Shown one piece after another: positions 58,400-64,000 of a DNA stretch of 64,000 nucleotides; positions within the stretch are counted from its first letter, which is position 1; each line of letters opens with the position of its first letter. Made by a program: the position numbers and the translations under genes. The DNA is taken from the NCBI GenBank assembly GCA_013407085.1, contig JACCGJ010024146.1, positions 1 to 64,000 on the forward strand, written 5' to 3'. This DNA comes from Atriophallophorus winterbourni (lineage: Eukaryota; Platyhelminthes; Trematoda; Plagiorchiida; Microphallidae). The notes beneath the pieces were generated by a model, which saw only the letters and a list, made by a program, of their open reading frames with translations, ran no database searches and was not told where the DNA came from.

Positions 58400-59045
58400 A
58401 CCGCGATGTTCGATTGTCTTGCAAGACAAATCAATTGAAAGCTATTTGGCACGAGGGTTTTATAGTCCATCACAAATGGAACGACTGCTAAAAAATTACC
58501 CTCGTAATCTGATACGAGAGCATTTGTTTTACGGTACGCTTGTTCAAATATGCCTATATTGGTGTTGAGGTGGCAACATTAACATTTAGATGCAGGAAAA
58601 CCTAAATGAGTTATTGTGTTTGGATAGCATATTGCCAGCTGTAACGGTCCCTATAACTTCATGTATATAGGAAACTCACCACACGCATGAATTACTTAGT
58701 TGCGCGTGTAAAAAGCACGGTTTCAGACGACCACTTACGATGCTCTTTACACCAGAGTAACATAATTACCAAGATAAATAAATGAATAAAATGGATAAAT
58801 GTAATGTGTTGCTCTCATACCCTGCACTCACAAACCATAATCCACGAACCAACCGAACAAACAATCAGCGATTCTGTTGTCGTTCAAAAAGTATTTTGTT
58901 GTTGCGAAATAAAAGTACAAGAAACAATTCGAAGAACGCCATAAATGAACCATATTTCCAGCCTTTCCCATTGCAAATCTCTTACTTCCTGTCTCTAAAT
59001 ATCCACATTGATCGGCTCTCGTTATTACATGCTAAAGGGCTTAAA
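58400..59045. other. Likely GATA 3' UTR and downstream sequence
   Basis: No clear polyadenylation site chosen; AATAAA-like AATAAATGAATAAAATG lies near 58775-58795. The plus frame at 58782-59129 appears to be a shadow. The segment 58800-58850 resembles the TAATGTGTTGCTC start of class 1 elements, without a core. Confidence 0.35.
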
Positions 59046-59437
59046 CTATACAAAATTCATCAGCATCTCATTTATCTCAAGTTAACTATGTTATTGATAC
59101 GCTGCCATTGGTTGAATGCATACATTTAATGCTGGAAATTTCTCAGAACAGATATACCAGTACATATAACGATAAAGACCAAGCCAAGCGCATCCAAGCG
59201 CACCATTGTAAAATCAGAGACTTAGGAAATGATAATTTTATTAAAATTATAAATGCTGAAATGTATTTATCTAAGTCTCACAAGAACATATTTTGTTTCA
59301 CCGCTAAAGCTATTGAACTGATGTTACCGAACGGCTCACGCTCGTGCAGCAGTCATGATTGTTCATTGGCAAACCGGCATAAAAAGCAAAAACAAACCGC
59401 AATTGCTCACAAGATGGTGAAATTTCATCCTGATTAA
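59046..59437 (+). CDS. Unassigned ORF downstream of GATA
   Basis: A frame open from just after a stop near 59043 to TAA at 59435-59437, about 130 codons. Possible acceptor AG sites sit at 59062-59075. The product is hydrophilic and basic toward its end (for example ASHLSQVNYVIDTLPLVE, DKDQAKRIQAHHCKIR, HKKQKQTAIAHKMVKF). I do not recognise it. It could be an alternative last exon of the GATA gene, part of its 3' UTR, another gene, or chance. The open length in 63% AT sequence makes it worth recording. Confidence 0.25.
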
Positions 59438-59649
59438 CCTGCTCCCTATTCATCTATAAAGTGCTATCTAAAGCAGGTCTATAGAGCATGTTCACCATAC
59501 TTAGACAGCTCCGCCTAGGCTAGTTTTGTTCATGTATACATAATGGAAAATGGTCGTGTTCGAAAAGATCTACTCTATTGTGGGTTGAAATCAGTAAGTC
59601 GATCATTGGGTAGACCTCAATCGCGGTACAAAGACGTTTGCAAGATATA

Positions 59650-59950
59650 TGAAAGCTTTTGACATTGACCCTACGAGTTAGGGAGAACATGCTCTTGAGC
59701 TAGCACTTTGAAGCACTGTGTAAAGCGCCATCTGTAAGCCGGGGGAGAGTAGATACTGCTCTCGTCTGTATACCGTAGATTGCGCCGTCAGCGTCCGAGT
59801 ACTGCTCATTGATAGGAGCGTAGCGGGAGAGTTTTTCACTCAAAATCGGATTGTTTAGTCATTCGAAAAGCTGTGTGAGCATGAAACCTTCATGCGGTTA
59901 TGATGTACATCCACGGTCGACATCAACCGAAGGACGCCAACAGTGAATAT
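59650..59950 (+). repeat. Interspersed repeat R3
   Basis: Second copy of the repeat at 47690-48000; shared blocks are listed there. The 3' end is near CATCCACGGTCGACATCAAC. Confidence 0.5.
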
Positions 59951-60035
59951 ACTATATTGATAATAATAGTAGTAACTTCGTGGATTAGGCGAGAAAGAGT
60001 AACACTTGCATGTGGCACCGCACGTTGAACCTATA

Positions 60036-61013
60036 TACACTCAAATCTCGGTACTATACCACCTCGTTACTATGCCACTCTCGCTACTATGCCACTTTTG
60101 CTCAGCCCCGACAAAATTCAATACAAAATAAATTTACTATGCCACTCCCTACTCTCGTTACTATGCCACTATTCTGTGACTATTTAAAAGTGCATTTTTG
60201 CTCATTTTACGCATATAGTCAGCCGGTTTCAAGGTCAAACACGCGATGTTCCCCCTGACGCCAGCTACAACAAGCCAATCACCTCACGTACAACGACAAA
60301 CCTCTTTCCTACTCTTGCTTTAAGTATCGATAGATAGACCCACGAAAGCGAGCGCACAAACAGACACCCACAACTGTGACATCGTTATTTTTCAAACTAT
60401 TCAGCCCATAATGTCAGCTCAGAAACGCAAGCGAACCGACTTTACGCTGAAGTAGAAGCTCGAGATCATCGATGCTGCGAAGAAGGAGCCTAATCAGTCC
60501 AAGTTGGCAAGGGAGATTAGCAAGAAATGGGGCATCGAATTTAAGAGAACCACCGTGAATGGCATTCTCAGCAAGAAGGATGCAATTGAAGCTGCAATCA
60601 AAGCTGGAGTTCCATCGAAGCGCATGAAGCTGACGCAGTTGGTTGGTTAGACAGCTTCAAGAAGCGCAATGGCGTCACGTTCTAGACAGTGCAGGGCGAA
60701 GCTGGAGCGGTGGATTCGCAATCCCTTAATGATTGACAGCAGCAGGTTCTCCGGCCCTTACTCAGGCAGTTCTCTGCAGATGAAGTCCTCAACCTGGACG
60801 AGACTGATGCAAGCGTGTGATCAGCTAGACAACGAGATGAATGAGATCCGACAAAAGAAGATGCGTCAGCCGACGATTTCTGAGAGCTTTGGACTGATCG
60901 ATTGAGCAAATAAATGATGGACTTGAGAAAATAAAGCCGTTTTTACAAAACCTCGTTACTAGGCCACTCTTGCTCGGTCCCAACGGGTGGCAAAGTACTG
61001 AGATTTGAGTGTA
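60036..61013 (+). mobile_element. Internally deleted Tigger/pogo-type transposon
   Basis: Terminal inverted repeats: CACTCAAATCTCGGTACT from 60038 and its reverse complement ending at 61011, with two or three mismatches. TA flanks each end (60036-60037 and 61012-61013). Subterminal tandem repeats of TTACTATGCCACT lie at 60062-60180 and once at the right. The 974-base element carries only the DNA-binding part of a transposase (60411-60905) and lacks the DDE core. Confidence 0.85.
60411..60904 (+). pseudogene. Tigger transposase remnant: CENP-B-type DNA-binding part
   Basis: ATG at 60411 gives SAQKRKRTDFTLK, then an in-frame TAG, then KLEIIDAAKKEPNQSKLARE and ISKKWGIEFKRTTVNGILS with KKDAIEAA. 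This is the psq/CENP-B N-terminal helix-turn-helix arrangement. After a break near 60650, DSFKKRNGVTF is followed in another frame by the C-terminal tail (QACDQLDNEMNE, RQPTISESFGLID). The catalytic core between them is missing. Stop TGA at 60903-60905. A DNA-binding fragment like this could only occupy TIRs, not move DNA. Confidence 0.8.
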
Positions 61014-61325
61014 CCTCATTAGGGTACTTGAAATTAAACTGAAATTTTACATTAAATGAATTTACTCTGACAGATAATGAATGGAAGAACCAATATTACT
61101 CTACAAGATTTATGCACATATGACCGAAAAATGGTTTGGCGAAAATGGTCCCGCCAAAGATATTTCAAATTACTATCTATATATATTTGAGGAACTCAGT
61201 GTCTGGAACACCAAAAGCTAAAGTGTGCACTTGACAGAATTGAAAGAAGTCAAATTCAAGGGATGTTGTTGTTGGCCATCTTCTTTCGATCTCAACCATG
61301 GATGTACATCAAAATTGCATGATTT
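61014..61325. other. Non-coding spacer
   Basis: No supported feature. Confidence 0.35.
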
Positions 61326-62445
61326 TTTCATGCTGCACAACAGTCCGGTTCGGGAGGAAAAATCTCTCCCTCAGCGCTCGCAACACCTAGGTAGGTCGGC
61401 GTCAGTTTCACGCCGATAACGTGATCTGCATTCACCAGCCAAGAGCTGTATCTGCTCCTCACCAGCTTTAAACAATACCTCCAAAGTAAGCAGTCAAGAG
61501 CAAGTTTTTCCCAAATCTCAGGGTCAATACCAAAATCTTTCACTTTTGCAAACGTCGATGTAAAGTAAGTGACGTCTACCAAATGGTCGACTTCCTGATT
61601 TTAACTCACCAGAGAGTAGATCATTCGGAATACGACTATTTTCCATTCTGTAAGCGTGGCCAGGCCACAGCAGGAGGCGCTGTCGTAGTAGGGTAAACAT
61701 GCTCTGTAGACCATCTTTTACAACCACTTCAACATTAGTAACTTTTTCCGTCCACGATATGTTCAATATACGACGGATGCTTCGTAGATCGAAGGCATTC
61801 GGCTTCCGTTCGTGTCTTGCGTGGGTGGTCCAGGTTTCACTGCCATACAGTAAAGCATTTAGTACGCACGAGTTGTATAACATTATCTTTGTTTTTATGG
61901 TTAACTTATGGTTATCCACAACACGAGAGTTCAATCGGGACAAAATGACAGCTGCTCTGGTAATCCGCTTATCCATCTCCGTGTCTAGCGAGAAATTATT
62001 CGCAATGGTTGAACCAAGATATGTGAAATGATGTACTGGTTCAAGCTGACAGTTTCCGACAGTGATGATTGGAGACGATACAATCCCTTGACCAAGGACT
62101 TTGGTCTTGCTAATGCGGATTGTTATCCCAAAGTCATTGCATGCCGACGAAAAACAGTCCTTTAGCGACGGGAGGTTTCCTTGGGAGAGAGCAATAATGA
62201 CTGTATCGTCGGTAAACAGCAGGTCACGGATTAGCACATCCCGTGCCTTGGTTTGTGCTTTGAAACGGTTCAGGTTGAAAAGGTTGCCATCACTTCGCGA
62301 GGGTAGGTAAATGCCTTCTGTTGTCGTCCGGAAAGCCGTTGCAGAGCAAAGAAGATACCAAAAAGCGTGAGAGCAAGAACACACCCTTGTTTTGTGTCTA
62401 CTCATGAGTACCAAGTCTTTCGAAATATTCACAAAGCTTATCACA
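61326..62445 (-). mobile_element. RTE-like LINE, 5'-truncated
   Basis: Unlike the other LINEs here this one has the RTE pattern. The minus frame 62465-61524 reads EGIYLPSRSDGNLFNLNR, IRDLLFTDDTVIIA (TDD catalytic box), FGITIRISKTKVLGQG, FTYLGSTIANNFSLDTEM, LLYGSETWT, RRILNISWTEKVTN and IPNDLLSGEL with RPFGRRHL. After a frame break, 61582-61326 gives FGIDPEIWEKLALD. These blocks in this order are typical of RTE-clade ORF2 C-terminal halves (family knowledge). The element is truncated on its 5' side and meets the hammerhead SINE at about 62392-62445. Confidence 0.88.
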
Positions 62446-62800
62446 ACGGTCCACATTGGAAGCACCGGACTCGAGTTTAGCTCTTATTAGAGCTCATCAG
62501 TCTCGGGTCTGACTCGAACCCAGGACCTTCACCATTGTAGTCTCATGCCTTACGGCCTGAGGTACCGACCACCGTTTGACCGATCGCGATTAAGTCGTCA
62601 TGAATGTCTCTCCAGACTGGCACATTTGAGTAGCGTCATGCCCGACCAGTCGAGAAGGAGCCAGCAACAACTATTGTGGTCGTCCAACCGATCTGATCTC
62701 CACGTCAGGTCTTCCCATCAGATATAGTGAAGGCAAACACTGATTAAATCGGACGGGCATTGGTGTTGTTGATGGGTGTTTGGAGAGTTTGTTCATGTTT
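62392..62800 (-). mobile_element. tRNA-derived hammerhead SINE, unit 1
   Basis: Minus-strand copy of the SINE at 51275-51605. B box GGTTCGAGTCA (62520-62510). The A-box region near 62565-62555 reads GTACCTCAGGCCG. Its hammerhead (62500-62462) keeps CTGATGA (62500-62494) and a perfect stem II GCTC/GAGC. GAAA has become TAAA and the 5' strand of stem I is replaced, so it is dead. The unit extends about 250 bases further upstream than the 51275 copy. It is followed on the plus strand by unit 2 starting with the same GTGTCTACTCAT at 62803. Confidence 0.8.
62462..62504 (-). ncRNA. Dead hammerhead in SINE unit 1
   Basis: Minus strand: CTGATGA (62500-62494), GCTC-TAATAA-GAGC, TAAA in place of GAAA, ACTCGAGTC, CGGTGC. 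The sequence 5' of CTGATGA no longer pairs with CGGTGC. Confidence 0.7.
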
Positions 62801-63060
62801 TTGTGTCTACTCATCAGTACCAAGTCTTTCGAAATATTCACAAAGCTTATCACAACGGTCCACATTGGAAGCACTGGACTCGAGTTTCGCTCTTATTATA
62901 GCTCATTAGCAGTGCATATCCTGTCTTGGGTCTGACTCGAACCTAGGACCTTCACCATTGTAGTCTCATGCCTTACGGCCTGAGCTACCGACCACCGTTT
63001 GACCGATCGCGATTAAGTCTTAATGAATGTCTCTCCAGACTGGCATATTTGAGTAGCCTT
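62801..63060 (-). mobile_element. tRNA-derived hammerhead SINE, unit 2
   Basis: Tandem copy of unit 1 offset by about 406 bases (same GAGTACCAAG / CAGTACCAAG start, same tRNA-like head at 62920-63005). It matches unit 1 closely up to about 63050, then diverges. Confidence 0.8.
62871..62915 (-). ncRNA. Hammerhead ribozyme with one core change
   Basis: Minus strand: GCACTG (62915-62910), CTAATGA (62909-62903), stem II GCTA/GAGC with loop TAATAA, GAAAC (62888-62884), ACTCGAGT palindrome, GTC triplet, CAGTGC (62876-62871). Stem I and III equal those of 51471-51515. The invariant G5 of CUGANGA is A, which should abolish cleavage. Confidence 0.75.
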
Positions 63061-63179
63061 TCTTTAAATCAATAAAAACAACGTATAATAGCATACGCTG
63101 TTCCCGACATTTTTTCTTGTGTTGTCACAGGGAGAAAGACACATTGAGATTCGGAGTAAACTCTATCAGGTAAAATAAG

Positions 63180-64000
63180 GTGTCACACGATACACTCAGT
63201 TAGGATGCGCTCCTTAATTTTCGAGATGCAGTGGAGCTACGTTGGATTGAAAGCCACCCTTGTAAATTGGTCTTATCACACCAGTTTTCCATGCAGATGG
63301 TACGCAACCGTCGCGAAGACTTCGGATGAAAACCTCCTCTAGATTGTAAGATTGAAAGCTGTCTATAACATGCACGAAGAATAGCTGGGGTAATATTGTC
63401 CCCACCCGGAGATTTCATCGTATTTATTCGCCATAGGTGTCGTTCCACAACGCTTGATCAATTATTCGTTCAGTTAGACGTTCTAATCAGTTTGATAAAC
63501 CATTATGCAATAATGGCTGTTTCGAGCAGAACACTTGGGAGTACACGCTCGCAAGGGCATCCGATGTCTCTTGAACTGTAGTAGTCATTCCTTGTTCTGT
63601 CATGAGCGGAAAAACACCTGGTTTAACTTTTGTTCTTTCATTCAAAGTTTTAGAAAGTATTTTCGGATTATATTCCATTCTTCCCACCGTGCTGCTACTG
63701 TTGTTTCTTCTGCCGAACGAGGGTGGTCACTCTGTTCCGTATTCGGAAAATTGAAACCTAGTCGCGGGAGTAGCAAAATCACAATGAAATCCGTTTTCTG
63801 GTTCTACTGCTAACAGAGAATCGGAAAGTGTGGATATCTTTGCTGCTCGAGATTTTGATTGGATTTGCATCTGAAGTTAGTTCAACAATGAGTTGTAATG
63901 TGTATTTGAGTCACTGAAATCAAGTTGGACCTAGTTCAGTTCACAGAGTGCTTCTCGGAGTCTCCAAAAGTCGACTTTACGGACGATCTTAGTCTCTTCA
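63180..64000 (-). mobile_element. CR1-like LINE (family C), runs off the window
   Basis: Minus-strand RT parts: linker NPKILSKTLNERTKVKPGVF, EQGMTTTVQETSDALASVYS (63687-63487), then NTMKSPGGDNITPAIL and DGCVPSAWKTGVIRPIYKGG (63450-63214). The order and wording match the 23941-25790 element. It breaks off at about 63180 within the NYRPVTLLP block. Sequence to 64000 fits the region between endonuclease and RT (SSRTRKRISL near 63800), so the element probably continues beyond the window. Confidence 0.8.

Overview
The window is AT-rich animal nuclear DNA with intron-containing genes, no bacterial-style operons, and a heavy load of mobile elements. The best guess at source is a flatworm, probably a trematode close to the schistosomes. 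The reasons are (1) tRNA-headed SINEs carrying hammerhead ribozymes, the arrangement known from the schistosome Sm-alpha family; (2) many CR1-like LINE copies plus one RTE-like LINE, as in schistosome SR1 and SR2 elements; and (3) a GATA transcription factor of the GATA1/2/3 class with small exons and TE-filled introns. This is inference; no marker gene pins the species.

Layout. 0-5 kb: broken LINE copies, mostly 3' ends, and a short palindromic element with a hammerhead-like core at 2350-2462. 6.2-8.8 kb: a minus-strand LINE 3' end interrupted by a nearly intact pogo/Tigger DNA transposon (6950-8773). 9.2-15.6 kb: LINE fragments in both orientations and one decayed hammerhead. 18.05-22.65 kb: the longest LINE (+), with both ORFs recognisable but broken. 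22.7-27.5 kb: minus-strand LINEs, including a 551-codon uninterrupted reverse transcriptase. 30.8-33.3 kb: hammerhead-element copies, a possible orphan exon, and a LINE with an inverted 5' part (twin-priming signature). 34.2-39.7 kb: a LINE 3' part and a cluster of hammerhead-bearing repeats in both orientations. 40-46 kb: mostly AT-rich DNA in which I see almost nothing.

48.8-58.4 kb holds the only confidently recognised cellular gene. It is a GATA1/2/3-class factor on the + strand in at least five exons (48808-49120, 50478-51010, 51942-52087, 55445-55570, 57947-58399). Reading phases join exactly at all four GT-AG introns, and the two zinc fingers lie on separate exons. The first listed exon has no ATG-initiated ORF of its own; I found it through splice sites and phase. 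Its introns carry a SINE with a textbook hammerhead, a decayed LINE, a hammerhead-bearing palindromic element and a LINE fragment. 58.8-64 kb: an unassigned ORF, an internally deleted second Tigger element (60038-61011), an RTE-like LINE, two tandem hammerhead SINEs, and a LINE running off the right edge.

The dominant theme is self-cleaving RNA. At least three sequence classes of hammerhead-like elements occur here, about a dozen copies in all. Several have palindromic stem III sequences (ACCGGU, ACUCGAGU) that would favour cleavage as dimers. They range from apparently intact to clearly dead.
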